Below are positions 46,800 through 58,261 of a DNA stretch of 64,000 bases, in pieces. Position 1 is the stretch's first letter, and each line of letters opens with the position of its first letter. A program made the position numbers and the translations under genes. Below the pieces are notes generated by a model, which ran no database searches, was not told the origin of the DNA, and was given only the letters and a program-made list of their open reading frames with translations. Where the stretch lies: the NCBI GenBank assembly GCA_947095585.1, contig OX352765.1:22660254-22724253 (forward strand). Reading direction: 5' to 3'. This DNA is from Nephrocerus scutellatus (taxonomy: Eukaryota > Arthropoda > Insecta > Diptera > Pipunculidae).

Positions 46800-47480
46800 C
46801 TTAGAAGCTTCTTCCCCCTTTGTAATTTAGATTATCACTTGGGGCTGATATGCTGGGCAAAACAACATTAAGAATAGCGCCATTCCACACTACAACTATA
46901 GGTCATCATTTTCCATTTTGATTTCAAAAGCATCGACACAAAAACAGGGTGCCAATATGACGTATTTATATTCTATACATGTACGACAACGTAATAATAA
47001 TAATAATATCAGCTAGACAAACCGTACGGCCCAAGGCCTTCTCGACTTCTCGGAACCATTTGTGTTGAGCATGCATATTTTTGCACACAAATGGAGGGAC
47101 CTATAATTTAATGCCGGATCCGAACGGCGAATTGAGAAGATTTAAGTGACAAGTTATTACTCTCGGACGTTTGTCAAAAATAATACTTTGGTGTTACTGG
47201 GATTCGAACCACGAACCCCCTGCTCAGCAGTCCATGCTCCTATCCACTGAGCCACGGCGCCCACTTACGACAACGTACGTGTCACCTAACGGCAAAAAAT
47301 TTCATTTAAAGCTGTCAACGTATGGTCCAGGCTTGTTGGTCCCAAAATTGGGAATTAACTTCACAAATTACATTTTATTCAATAATATCAAATTGTCAGT
47401 ATCGGTGGTGCATTGGTTAGAACTGTTTCCAAAGCCCACGGTACGTCTACAAATATTTCTAGTGGCTGAATAAAAACATT
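46800..47480. repeat. Dispersed repeat, copy 1, carrying a SINE
   Basis: Flanking text on both sides of the SINE (ATTATCACTTGGGGCTG, GCCAATATGACGTATTTATA, then GTATGGTCCAGGCTTGTTGG) matches 53985-54610 in order at moderate similarity. The underlying repeat is older than the SINE insertions it carries. Confidence 0.6.
46994..47265 (-). mobile_element. tRNA-derived SINE with 12-bp target-site duplication
   Basis: Minus strand: GGGCGCCGTGGCTCAGTGG head, GGTTCGAATCCC B box, CCGTTCGGATCCGGC body, ATTATTATTATTA tail. TACGACAACGTA is present immediately on both sides (46982-46993 and 47266-47277), a clear target-site duplication, so this is a complete insertion. Confidence 0.9.
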
Positions 47481-48370
47481 CTTTCAGTATTGCTTCTGCT
47501 TCTTCTCTCTACCTCTCAATCTCTCTATTGTTCTCTTGGCGTTAACAAAGGAATCGGAATTCAATAGCTGTGTATCTATCGCCTTTTCCTCCTCTGTATC
47601 GTCTTTCTGAAACTAACAAGTTTCCTCACGGACGGAGGATCAAAGAATTTCTCTGATTTTCTGAAACCTGAACTTTTGGATTCATTGTCTCCCCTCGCTA
47701 TATCAGTTGGCTTTGACAATTTTTATTGCTGAGCTGAAAGCAACCGGATGATGTTATCCTCCTGAATGCAAAAGTCCTCACTAAACAGGATGTCAGTTAG
47801 ACTGCGCCCTCAATTACATGGGACTCGGGTAATATTGAATAAGAGTTGTCGACTGAAAGTGAAGGAGAACATTAACAATATATAGGGATGGCGTAACGCG
47901 TGCGAAAGTTTCACCAAAATATCGCCGTTATGTCTCAATTAAGCAAAGATAAAGAAATTGGTTCAAACGCTGATCTTTGGACGTTGTTCTTTGGAGCAAT
48001 GGATCACTTTTATAATTTACTTAATGAACAGCTTATGGAAGGGAAGGTTCTGACGTCTCAACGTTTTATTTTTCTTTTAGTATGATTTCCACAGGTGTAG
48101 TATCTAAAAAATTAATCGCAATGATTCAGTTTACATACGAGGGTACTAAATACCATGCATCTTACATAAGGCACAGATATAAGAACACTTTAAATTTTAA
48201 TGTACGTGTTGAGAATGCTGTGAATATTGTAGACACGCTATTATTTTGTTGAGTCAGTGACTTTTTGAATTTTCCGCGCAAAAACGTTCAATGCAACATT
48301 ACTCCCGTCAACTGACATCTATTAATAGACTACTGTAAAATTTAGATTGTGTTTGACCACCATTGAAAGC
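47480..48370. other. Unassigned intergenic DNA
   Basis: Pyrimidine-rich run at 47500-47540, then ordinary sequence. The 61-codon frame at 47900-48085 is not recognised. Confidence 0.35.
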
Positions 48371-48377
48371 TGAAAAC

Positions 48378-48925
48378 TGTTATGATTGAAGGTTCCCATT
48401 TGGGGTTTTGCCACTGGAAGGAGACGACGACATCTTGTAGTTGCCCAAGCGTAGCTCATCGGATGGGCGGTTCTTGCCACCCTCCAGTAACACCTCCTCA
48501 TAGACAAAAAAAAGTTTGTGTCGTGCGAAAAAAGGGAAAGAAGCAAAAGAAGGAAAAGAATGGATGGTAGCGGAAGGTCTCCATGTCCAGGTGCAAGTGG
48601 GCATAGCTTATATCAAATCGCCTTGTAACTAACTTAAAATTAAGGTTTTCAAAAGAGCGGATATCTTTTTTTTTTTTTTTAAATATTTTACAAACTAAAC
48701 TAAAACTAAAAATGCCACTTTGACCCAGTCGCATCTGCACTTGGAGCCTCGCTAAAAAAAAAAAACCGTCGAGGGAAATCCAATTACAGTCCGTCGTTAA
48801 GTCATCGTAAAAAGGAAAGTCCTCGTCAAGTCAATCCTTTTCATTCGGGAAGAACTTCTCACTTGGAATCGCCATTCCAACCAGACACCTTGGCCGGTTA
48901 ATTCTACACAGCCATGTTTTTTTTT
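48378..48925 (+). repeat. 545-bp dispersed repeat, copy 1
   Basis: Runs from ATGATTGAAGGTTCCCATTT to TTGGCCGGTTAATTCTACACAGCCATG. It matches 51087-51630 in order and orientation with scattered changes. Overlapping open frames on both strands are not conserved as proteins between the copies. The source element is unknown; an untranslated region or LTR is possible. Confidence 0.7.
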
Positions 48926-48929
48926 TCAT

Positions 48930-49600
48930 TTTCTTCAAGTTTTATATACGTGTGTATCTCAATAGAAAACACTTTTTGTAAAAATTTTGGAGACCCCAGG
49001 GTTATAAGGCCCCAACAATTTTTTTAAAAAAATTAACCCGAATTTTTCCAAATTGTATACACGCTGCTATCTCCGATGGACAAAAAGAAATTTTACAGAC
49101 GCCGGACCCTTGGGTCGTGGCCTCATACAAATTTAAAATAAAAATTAACCCGATTTTGGTAAAATTTTATACACATGTGTGTCTCCGATAGACAAAACTT
49201 TTTGGACAATTTTTGAGCGAATGGGCCCTGAGACCCGAGGGGTGCCCGTCTAAATTTTTTAAAAATTAGCCCGATTTTCTTCATATGTTTATCCCAATGG
49301 ACAAAAGTTTTTGTAAAATTTTTGGAGCGAATGGGCCAAATGTTTACTTTTACTTTTAATTTTAAACATATGTGTATCTCCGGTAGACCAAACTTTTTGT
49401 AAAAATTTTTTAGTTTTTGATTTTAATTTTTTTCCCATACAAATTTTTTTACACATGTGTATTTCCGGTGAGAATAGTTTTTGAAGAATTATTATTCATT
49501 TTTTCCAATTTTTTAACGGTTCAAAATTTGCACACATATGTGCCCCCTATTAGAGAATTTAGATGAAAATTTTTAATTTTTATGGTTTTTTTTTTGTGAT
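48930..49600 (-). mobile_element. Minisatellite-bearing element, inverted copy
   Basis: About six core units read on the minus strand, ending at GCCCCCTATTAGAGAATTTAG and TTTTTATGG. Inserted directly after repeat copy 1; the paralogous repeat at 51630 has no such insertion. Confidence 0.75.
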
Positions 49601-49759
49601 TTGTCAATGTTCATCCAATTCTGAGCTATCTTTAAAGTTTCAAGTCACTAGCTCAATGGGAAGTTAGTTTAAAATCAATTCTAAAATTCCACCCGCACAG
49701 ACAGACATACACGAAAGCTAGCTAATAAAAACGTTTTAAAAAGGCATTGTACACATAGA

Positions 49760-50336
49760 CAGTACAGCAAACTAGTTAATTGTATTCATACCTATATGAT
49801 CTTGATGAACTTTATTTAGAATTTAGTACAGAGATAGTAAAATTTATAATTATGTACTCCTAGATGTATGAAGGAAATTCAAAGCATATGTTTGGGTTGT
49901 AGTTGCTGAAGGGATGGAGTATGTATTCAAGGGCAGTTAAATGACGTGGCCAAATATTGCAAGCATGCTAAGCTAACATATCAAAATAATTTTTATTATT
50001 TTTCCACGAATAAAAAATACATTCCAAAAAGTTCTTATCCATTTTAATGTCTCCCAAAACTGTGTTTTTCTTTTCAACTCATGAAACTAATAATAATTAC
50101 CTAATATTTATTTAACATTTTATGTTTGCACAAAAATTGTGAAATATTTCTATCTTTCTGTCGTTGTTATAGAAAAGATAACTTACTGCCATTTCAATTA
50201 ATCTTTATAATAAACAACTGTTGTTTAACGCAATGCGAAACTTTTAATGGACGAATATGCTTAAGCCAATTGTCACGATTTTTATCTTTATTGTTGATGT
50301 GTTCCAACTTGAATAAATAATATAATCATAAGTTAG
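49760..50336 (+). repeat. Third, partial copy of the 4.9 kb unit's tail
   Basis: ACTCCTAGATGTATGAAGGA, GGCAGTTAAATGACGTGGCC and AACAACTGTTGTTTAACGC match 11990-12585 more closely in indels than they match copy 1. The match ends at TAGAAGAGT, where transposase-like coding sequence begins. Confidence 0.75.
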
Positions 50337-50715
50337 AAGAGTCTTCCCGAATTTTATGCCGCGGAAGAAATACCACTGGCAACCTATGCAAAATTCCTAA
50401 GAGGGATCGCTTTATCAAATGGTTTTGACGAATTTCAAAAAATTGATGAAAGTGTATTCACTAAAGATAACAGTATTGGAATAAAATTTGAAAAACAAAG
50501 CGCTTTTCCGGAGATAAGTGGCTCTGAAGACGAAGCTCATGAAGAAATTAATGACCCCATAACTACTTCGTATGATGAGGCGTTGAAACAAGTCTTCCGT
50601 TTGAAGCATTTCACCACATGAAGAACGTAGAGACTTATTTTGAAACTCAAAATATTAATTTAAACCAATCCATGTCCAAGCATTCTACTATAACTAAATT
50701 TTTGCAACGAAAGTA
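50337..50715 (+). mobile_element. Pogo/Tigger-like transposase C-terminus (tentative)
   Basis: An uninterrupted plus-strand frame from 50340 to about 50620 has no start codon at its head. It includes IPLATYAKFLRGIALSNGF, an acidic GSEDEAHEEIND stretch, SYDEALKQVF and, after a stop and frame change, SKHSTITKFLQRK. An acidic stretch before a final Lys-rich T-x-I-T-x-F motif is usual in pogo/Tigger-type or CENP-B-like transposases. The catalytic domain is not present. Confidence 0.4.
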
Positions 50716-51086
50716 GACTAGTTTTCCATTAATTTGATTGACATGTAAACATGTGTACTATGTACGCAAATATATATACGTACACATATTACATGTATCG
50801 TATGTATAATGTATGAATCGCAATAATCATTCTTAAATATTTATAAAGTTATACAACTTATTAAATAAATAATAAATAAATAAATAATAAATAATAAACG
50901 ACAATTTCTGGATGACTCCAGCAATGCATTTCAAACAAAAATTTTTGTTCCTTCCCCATAAGCGGACATCTCTCCTAACTGGACAAAAACACTGCGACGG
51001 GAATTTCACTGGTCTTTCTGGCGTGTAAATCTTGCATTAACAAACAAAGGAACCGGCATATGATCCGATTTTGATTCAATGCAGTT

Positions 51087-51630
51087 GTTATGGTTGAAGG
51101 TTCCCATTTAGGGTCCTGCCACTGGAAGGAGACGACGACACCTTGTAGTTGCCCCAGCCTAGCTCAGCGGATGGGCGGTTCTTGTCACCCTCCAGTGACA
51201 CCTTCCCATAAACAAAAAAAGGGTTTGTGTCGTACAAAAAAAGGAAAGAAGGAAAAGAATGGGTGGTAGTAGAGGTTTTCCATGTCCAGGTGCAAGTGGG
51301 TCATTGGCCTAGCTTAATTCAAAAAAAAAAAACTTTATAACTAACTTAAAATTAACTGTTTCAAAAGAGCTGTCTTTTGATCTAAAAAGAAATGACCTAC
51401 AAACTAACCTATAAACTAAAATGCCGATTCGACCCAGTCGCACCTGCACTTGGGATCTCGCAAAAGAAAAACCCGTCGAGGGAAAGTCCAGTCACAGTCC
51501 GTCATTAAGTCATCGTTAAGTAAAGTAAAGTCATCGTCACGTCTGTCCTCTTTATTCGGAAAGAGCTTCTCACTTGGAATCGCCGTTCCAACCACACACC
51601 TTGGCCGATTACTTCTACTCAGCCATGTTC
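51087..51630 (+). repeat. 545-bp dispersed repeat, copy 2
   Basis: Partner of 48378-48925. It contains TAAGTCATCGTTAAGTAAAGTAAAGTCATCG where copy 1 is shorter, so a small internal duplication has occurred. Confidence 0.7.
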
Positions 51631-51719
51631 TATTTCAAAACAAGAAACCAAACAGCAACAAAAAAAACAATGAAAAAGAAAACACCCTAAGCCCTGCTGG
51701 GCAAAGGCAATAAAAGATT

Positions 51720-53950
51720 TCAGCTCTCTTTCATCAACGTTATAAAATTTTATTCAACAAGGTCTCTTTACCGAATTGACTGTGTTAATTGAAGAAAATA
51801 TGTACCGAACACAATACCAAGAATGAAATCGTGAAGAAAATTCACCTAATATAAATTTTACTTTAGTTAAATTTCTTTAATAAATTTATGGATTCAAATT
51901 TAAAATTAAATTTTAGTTCAATAAGTATTCAAGTATTAAAATATTTAAATGCACTGCTTTTAGTAGCCGAACCAAATATAATGCTAGGCTGTTTTTTTTT
52001 TTTTTTTGATAAAAGTAATTTACCTGGATTTCCTCCTTTTTTGAATGTGGGTCCCACCGGTAGAAGTCACTTCCAAACATGTAAATTTCCTATTAATTAG
52101 TTTAAAGGAATAAGTTTGAAAGGCCCAGCCGCTAAGCCTGATACTACTAAACGCAGTTTACAGTAAATGTAATTCAAATCGAATGAAATTCTTCAAAATG
52201 GAATATTATTAAAAGCGAATGTAATAAAAAAAAGCGTAATTTATTATAACTTTTCAATTAAATTAATAAGAAAAAATAAAATTGAAATTCTTTTCAAATT
52301 CAAAAAGGGAAATATGGCAAAATATTTCAAGTTAAAATTTGTTCTTCCAACAAAAAAAAATGAAGGTTTTACAACCACTGCTTTCTGTACTTTACGAAAT
52401 TACGAACAAATTGTGTAATCTTAGGAAGCACTCCGAAACAAGGGGAAAATAACTTTCCCATAAACTGCGATGATAATCAATTATTTCTTCAAAAAAACTT
52501 ATCTGCTGGCCCAGGCTTCGCATATTTTTAGGCGTCCATCTTTAAAATCTGTTTCATCTTGCATGCGATGTAATTCTTATATATGGTGGTATATTATCGT
52601 TGTGTTATTTGTTTATAATTGTTCTCATATATACTTTTTGCACTTTTTCACAGTTTTTATTTTAGTGATTAATAATAATTGCAGTAAAGGCAGTAAATCT
52701 CCACCACTCTTTTAAAATTGGTACTGGATCTTTTGCCCAATGGTGTATTAGCACAATTTCACTGTTCTGCTATGCGGGCTACTTTATCGTTTTTTTTTTT
52801 TGTTGTTTTTTTTTTTTTGCACTGCTTTTACTTTTTCTTTAAATTTATTAGTTTTTAAAAGAAAATGGCAAGGCCACACTTTTTGCAATACCTTGCTTTA
52901 AATTCACAATCAAAAAAAGTTTAAAAATTTTGTCTTCACAAGCTCCTTAGTCTCAACTACTAATCGGACTTCTCACATCGATGGTTCATTTTCGACTGCC
53001 TCGACCGCGACTCTTCTTTCTTTTTCTACTCACCAAAATTTCAAGAATTTTCTAGAAAAGACTTTTATTTTTGCGCCAAAATCTTTCCTTTTTCTTTTTC
53101 CTATTTTCTCTATTTTTCCTTTTCTAACAAAATCCATTTCCTTCTCTCTGTCCCTTTTTTAAAAAATGTCTTAACATTTACATTTAAACACCGAACATGG
53201 ATTTTGCATAAATGTTACAACACCAATAACGATCTTGCACACACATTTCTATAAATGGACTCAAACCTTTTCGACCATAATAAGTAGGTATAAAGCTTTT
53301 AGTTATCGTGACGTCCTGCAGCCCCATCTGTGATTTAATAGACTTACAACAATCATGGTGAATTCAAGATTTATTAATTGTGAGTTAATTTTTGAATACT
53401 GGTACCGCAATCAGCTGATTTTGATCAGATATTATGTATAAGAAATTGTGTCAATGTGTCATATTTTGGTCGGTCGCGTGTGTGTTTTTTTCTTGCTGCC
53501 TTTATTTTTTTCTATTTTTTTTTTGTATAGCTTTAAGCAATTTTTGTATCGTTTCCGTGTGTCGAGAAGATTGGGGGTCATTCCAGCCACTCGTCTTTGA
53601 CAAAAATTGGGTTTCGAGACTCCACAGCTTTCCAGCGGCAGCGACAGAGTTCCTGCAATTTTGTTGTTGTTTTTTTTTGTTGTTGATAAAACAACATGCT
53701 ATACAGGTAAGCTCAATTTTTTTTTCTTCAGAGGCGTGTATTCTTCCTAAATGTAATATATTTACTAAAAAGGGGAGGGTCGCGTAGTTTATTTTAGATT
53801 TGGTACTCTTTGTTTCCTTTTGTTTATTTCAGGTGCAGTTCGAGTAGTGCAGCCAGGCACAGACGGAGTAGTGTGTATGTGGGCACACGCAACACAGTAA
53901 GCACTAATTTCTTTGGTAGGCATTGATTTTTGCAAAATTGACCTATGTAG
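51720..53950. other. AT-rich intergenic DNA with T-rich runs
   Basis: Long T-rich runs at 51993-52010, 52795-52820 and 53480-53525. A 117-codon frame at 53434-53787 is mostly Phe/Cys from such runs and is not accepted. No recognised element. Confidence 0.4.
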
Positions 53951-53984
53951 ACCAATTTTGATGGACAAACTTAGGATCTTCTAC

Positions 53985-54610
53985 CTTCTTTGAGATTCAG
54001 ATCATTACTTGAGGCTGTTATGCTTGACAACATACGGAACAGGGCCATTTCATATCAGAACCTGGGTCTAGTTTCCCGCAACCATTTTTGTTGGTTATGC
54101 ATATATTACACACAAATGGAAGGAACCTACAATTTAATGTCGTATGCGAACGGAAAATTAAGAAGCTTTCCATGACAAGTTATTGCTCTCGGATTGTTTG
54201 TCAAACATTCGCGAGAGGTGGGACCGTGAAAAATACTTTTGGTGTTTCTGGGATTCGAACCACGAACCTCCTGCTCAGATGTCCATGCTCTTATCCACTG
54301 GACCACGGCGACCACACTCAGAACCCTTAGACATTATTTTACATTGTGCGTGTGCCTTTTGAAAAGCACTGCCAATATGACCTCTTCAGACTCTACACAT
54401 GTATGACAATAACACAAACACACAAACACGTAACCATGTCTAACGTATGGACTAGGACCCATTTCTGGTGTCCACAAAATTGGGATTTAAATTACACATT
54501 GTAACTTGTTCAAAACAATTAGTTTCCTAAAAATGCGTTAGGTTGATGACTTTTGAGTTAGGTTAATAAAAACATATATATATATATCTATCTAACTAAC
54601 TTTTTATCTC
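53985..54610. repeat. Dispersed repeat, copy 2, carrying a SINE
   Basis: Counterpart of 46800-47480. Here the SINE sits at a different point (after ATATCAGAACC), while the site occupied in copy 1 is empty and reads CATGTATGACAATAAC near 54400. Confidence 0.6.
54063..54317 (-). mobile_element. tRNA-derived SINE with short target-site duplication
   Basis: Minus strand: CGCCGTGGTCCAGTGGATAA head, GGTTCGAATCCC B box and the body, slightly shortened at the tail. TCAGAACC flanks it at 54055-54062 and 54318-54325. Confidence 0.8.
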
Positions 54611-54960
54611 TCAATCTCATTATATAAACAGGGTGTATCCGTTAAGGTGGCAAATACTTAAAGGGATGATTCCATGATTAATTTCGAGAAAAAAATCGTA
54701 TGGGAGGGGGCATCTATTTTCTCCCCCTGCGGTGTACGTAGCGTTTTAATGCGAAGAGATGTACTTTTGACCTTACATCACTTCATACCCTGTAACTATT
54801 GAACACTTCTAGGTACAAGGTCACTGTTGATCTTTTTTGGAAAAAAAAAACAAATTTCTAAGATCATACAATGTACATTTTTTTAAATTCTTATAACCAT
54901 TACCGATATAAACGTCGTCAAAGTCAGAAAAAAATGTATTTTTTTAATTTTATTTTCAAA
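54611..54960. other. Unassigned DNA left of the gene F segment
   Basis: Contains AGGGTGTATCCGTTAAGGTGG near 54635, which resembles a transposon end but has no partner here. No gene. Confidence 0.3.
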
Positions 54961-54984
54961 CGCGATTATTTCAAAAAATGTTCT

Positions 54985-55290
54985 CGGATAATTTTTTTTT
55001 TGACAAATGCCAAACTGAAAGGATGAACTTCTCCATTGTATTCGGTCTCTTTTCTGTTTTGCTCTTTCTGATCTTTTCTGTTATATGTTCTACTTTTTGG
55101 TTTTGAGTATATCCTTTTGCTACCATTTGCTTCCGCAAATTCGTATAGGATGCACACTTAATCCAAACTTTATACCCTGCATATTCTTCTTGTACAGAAG
55201 GAAGATTAAATTTTTCTTTCGTAAGTGCATTCAAAAGCGGACTTTCAAAGCTTGGCGCTTCATCAAAGAGTATTAAAACTTTTTTTTTAA
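54985..55290 (-). other. Remnant with a MADF/Myb-like helix pattern (copy 2)
   Basis: Better preserved than the copy at 14868-15165: one frame runs from LFDEAPSFESPLLNALTKEK through KQMVAKGYTQNQKVEH. There is no start codon in context, and it ends in low-complexity Lys. It belongs to the duplicated B/F segment. Confidence 0.3.
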
Positions 55291-55299
55291 ATTCTCTAT

Positions 55300-55800
55300 A
55301 TTAACTTCACTTGCCCGTGGCTGGCTGGCTGACTGGCTGGCTGGCTGGCCAAATCTTGTAATCAATTTTTAACCCACTTCCTACAGCCCGATTTTATTGA
55401 AATTTTGCACACATCTATATTTCCGGTGACAATACTTTCTATTAAAATTAGAGGCCCTCGGACCTCGGGTTCAGGGGGCTCTCATACAAATATTTTACAA
55501 AATTTACCCGATTTTCTTTAAATTTTGTACACATGTGTGTCTTCGATGGAAAACACTTTTTGTAAAAATTTGGAGCGATCGGCCCCTTGGGGACCCCAAT
55601 ATACAATTTTTAAATATCGCTATATCGCATCAGATCACGGCAAAGTCTGAGCTCTGTGCTTTGTGAGCAGCGCTGTTCGCTGCCGCTGCGTCATTTGGTA
55701 AATGATTTTGCCACAAAACTAGGACGCAGTGTGTGTGTGTGTGTATCCCCTATTAGAGAATTTACAAGAAAAATTTTAATTTTTATGGGTTTTTTTTTTT
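55300..55800 (-). mobile_element. Minisatellite-bearing element (copy beside gene F)
   Basis: Near-duplicate of 15165-15705, including the non-repetitive insert and the GT run, with a shorter GGCT array. Its position relative to gene F equals that of the first copy to gene B. Confidence 0.75.
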
Positions 55801-56016
55801 CGATATAAGTTGAATTTATTCAAGCCATTTGCAACAAAAAAACACTTTCTCTAAGAATAAAGTTGGAATTTGGCTATGTTTAGCAATAACCTTAAAAAAT
55901 ATGAAAATAGAACTTTTAATAACTATTCTTATATGAAAATCAACAAATAATAATATTTAATAATTTTTACAATACACCGTAAAGAAAAAGTACACGTTTC
56001 AATTAACAATTAAGTA

Positions 56017-57714
56017 TCATACAATTGGGATGACAATGAGAGGAAAACCTTTATCTGGAAATAAAGAAAAATAATGGAAGTTTAAAAATTTATAATAATT
56101 GAGAAAATAGGAACCATGAAGGTTGGTCAGGACATGCAAAAAGTAAAATGCTAGATTGTAAGTTTCACTGACGGATTAGCGGTTGACAAACATTCACAAC
56201 CGAGTAATGCTCTCGAATTTCACTTAACGCCGTTTAACAATCAGAAAAATCATTTCAAGACACAATTTAATAAAAGTCGCTATAAGTGAACTGTTTTAAC
56301 AGAATGAATAAAAAACCACTACCTTCGATCGATGACACCATTTTGGTCTCCGATTCCGTTGTGGTCTTCGATTCCGTTGTGGTTGTAGTCTCCGTTTCTC
56401 TAGGTATCTCCAATTCTATCCCAGGTGTCCTGTTTCGACAAACGGGATATGTTACCTTTGTGGTCATCGGTTCGGTTGTAGTCTCCGTTTCTCTAGGTTT
56501 CTTCGATTCCGTTGTGGTTTTCTCTTTTGCCTTCACTTTGTTTTCGGTCTCAAATATCCTTAAAATGCCTAAATTGCCACCATAGCTTACGTTGCTAGCA
56601 TTACCTGCGTTGCTACCATAGCCTACGTTGCTATCATATCCTACGTTGCTACCATAGCCTAAATTGCTATCATAGCCTACGTTGCTTTCATATCCTACGT
56701 TTTTTCCATAGCCTACGTTGCTATCATAACCACCTAAGTTGCTACCATATCCTACGTTGCTACCATATCCTACATTGCTTTCATATCTTACGTTGCTACG
56801 ATATCCTACGTTGCTATCATATCCTACGTTACTACCATAGCATAAATTGCTAACATAGGCTACGTTGCTACCATCACCTCCTGCGTTGCTACTATATCCT
56901 ACGTTGCTATCATAGCCTCCTACATTGCTACCATATCCTACGTTGCTACCATATCCTACATTGCTTTCATATCCTACGTTGCTACCATATCCTTCGTTGC
57001 TACCATAGCCTAAATTGCTTCCATATCCTACGTTGCTAGGATATCCTACGTTGCTACCATATCCTTCGTTGCTACCATAGCCTAAATTGCTTCCATATCC
57101 TACGTTGCTACTATATCCTACGTTGCTGCCATAGCATAAACTACCACCATAGCTATTGTAGCAACCATAGTCATCATTGTATTTATGACCAACGAAGCGC
57201 TTCGGCCTAAACGCTGAAAATTAGGAAAACATTTTAATAAAAACATAACTAGTATATAAGAAATATATGTTAGTATTGAAAATTAAAAATATTTTCTTAA
57301 AACAGATTACAAATTTTACTTACAATCTATTTTCAAAGTTTCTGTCGTTCTGTCAATCTCCTGGCTCGAAACTACATTTGACCTTTCGCCTGCTAAAATT
57401 GCAAATATAATAGATTCGAAATTATGAAGTATTTATTTCGTGAGTTCTTACAGACAAAGCTCAATGTTTCGTATTTCTGGCTCGTTATTTCATCTGACCA
57501 TTCCTTTTCAGATTCATTTATAGTGTATCCAACCGCAGCAGAAATGCAAACGATTAACTGCAAGTAAGTTTTTTTTAATTTAATTCGTAATTTAATTTAA
57601 AATTAACAATTAAATATTAAGAGTTGTGAGTATCAAGAAGCAGTCTTAGTTTTTGGATATATACCAAAAATGACTTACCAATACAGACAGGAGCAACGGG
57701 GAAAACCACTTCAT
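56017..57714 (-). CDS. Gene F: secreted YGSNVG-repeat protein, gene B paralogue (5 exons, about 379 aa)
   Basis: Function unknown. Predicted exons: 57714-57679 (MKWFSPLLLSVL), 57557-57452 (LIVCISAAVGYTIN), 57392-57324, 57213-56323 and 56054-56017 (DKGFPLIVIPIV, stop TGA). Phases and exon 1-3 lengths are identical to gene B. The long exon is open for 296 codons without a start codon at its head. Order: signal peptide, acidic region, RPKR site, GYGSNV-type repeats with more Asp and Glu variants than gene B, then a shorter Thr/Glu/Lys block with one YPVC motif. Gene B's exon 4 donor (GTATGT) is changed here to GTTTTT. An upstream GAAG|GTAGTG can serve in the same phase and matches the donor predicted for gene E. 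The last exon is similar in length to gene B's but encodes a hydrophobic end instead of an acidic one, so the 3' end may be degrading or shifting function. Confidence 0.8.
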
Positions 57715-57901
57715 GATGAAGAGGTGGATCCTGATTTTTTAGTTGGGTTAAAATAAAAACTGCCCCTAATTAACCAAGAACGGGGACTTCTTATTTCTTT
57801 GAGTTCTAGTGATTTCAAGCGATGTGAATATTGTAATTTGCTACTAGCCAGCACCAAGATAACTCCCTGAAACAATGGCTGGTTTTTAACTTTACGCTCA
57901 A

Positions 57902-57908
57902 ATTTATA
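57902..57908 (-). promoter_or_regulatory. TATA box of gene F
   Basis: Minus strand TTAATATAAATTTGAGCG with AACCAGCCATTG about 30 nt downstream. Upstream are GTTTTACGTAATAGAACTC and CTTATCTTAGACGTGGGC, a GATA-type core. The block is nearly identical to that of pseudogene C. Confidence 0.6.
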
Positions 57909-58261
57909 TTAATTTAAGAGATGAGTTCTATTACGTAAAACTTCATATGCCCACGTCTAAGATAAGGGTTGTCAAAATAATTGAATACTTTATTAGCGTA
58001 TGTGCTTGCGTGCGATGTTTACGTGCCTTAATATAAACAAGAATCTATCTTCTTTGACTTACATACGTGCTATAACTTGAATTTTTGTATTTTATTCTAG
58101 AATTGAAAAGCGCGTGTTACTATTTCAAGTGTTTTATTAAAAGTCAGGTTATCACTCGTGTCATACAACAACATGACATTTACATTAGTGTTGCCATAAT
58201 AATTATAATTATGATAGAACATAAAAGTCTTCCACGCTTAATTGAAGCTAATGAGATGTAA

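Noticed and set aside
53434..53787. 117-codon Phe/Cys-rich plus-strand ORF resembling a membrane protein
   Set aside because: Arises from T-rich runs; apparent hydrophobicity is compositional.
57780..57800. NF-kappaB-like site (GGGGACTTCTT) upstream of gene F as evidence of an immune gene
   Set aside because: Imperfect match and absent at the same place in gene B; too weak to assign an immune role.
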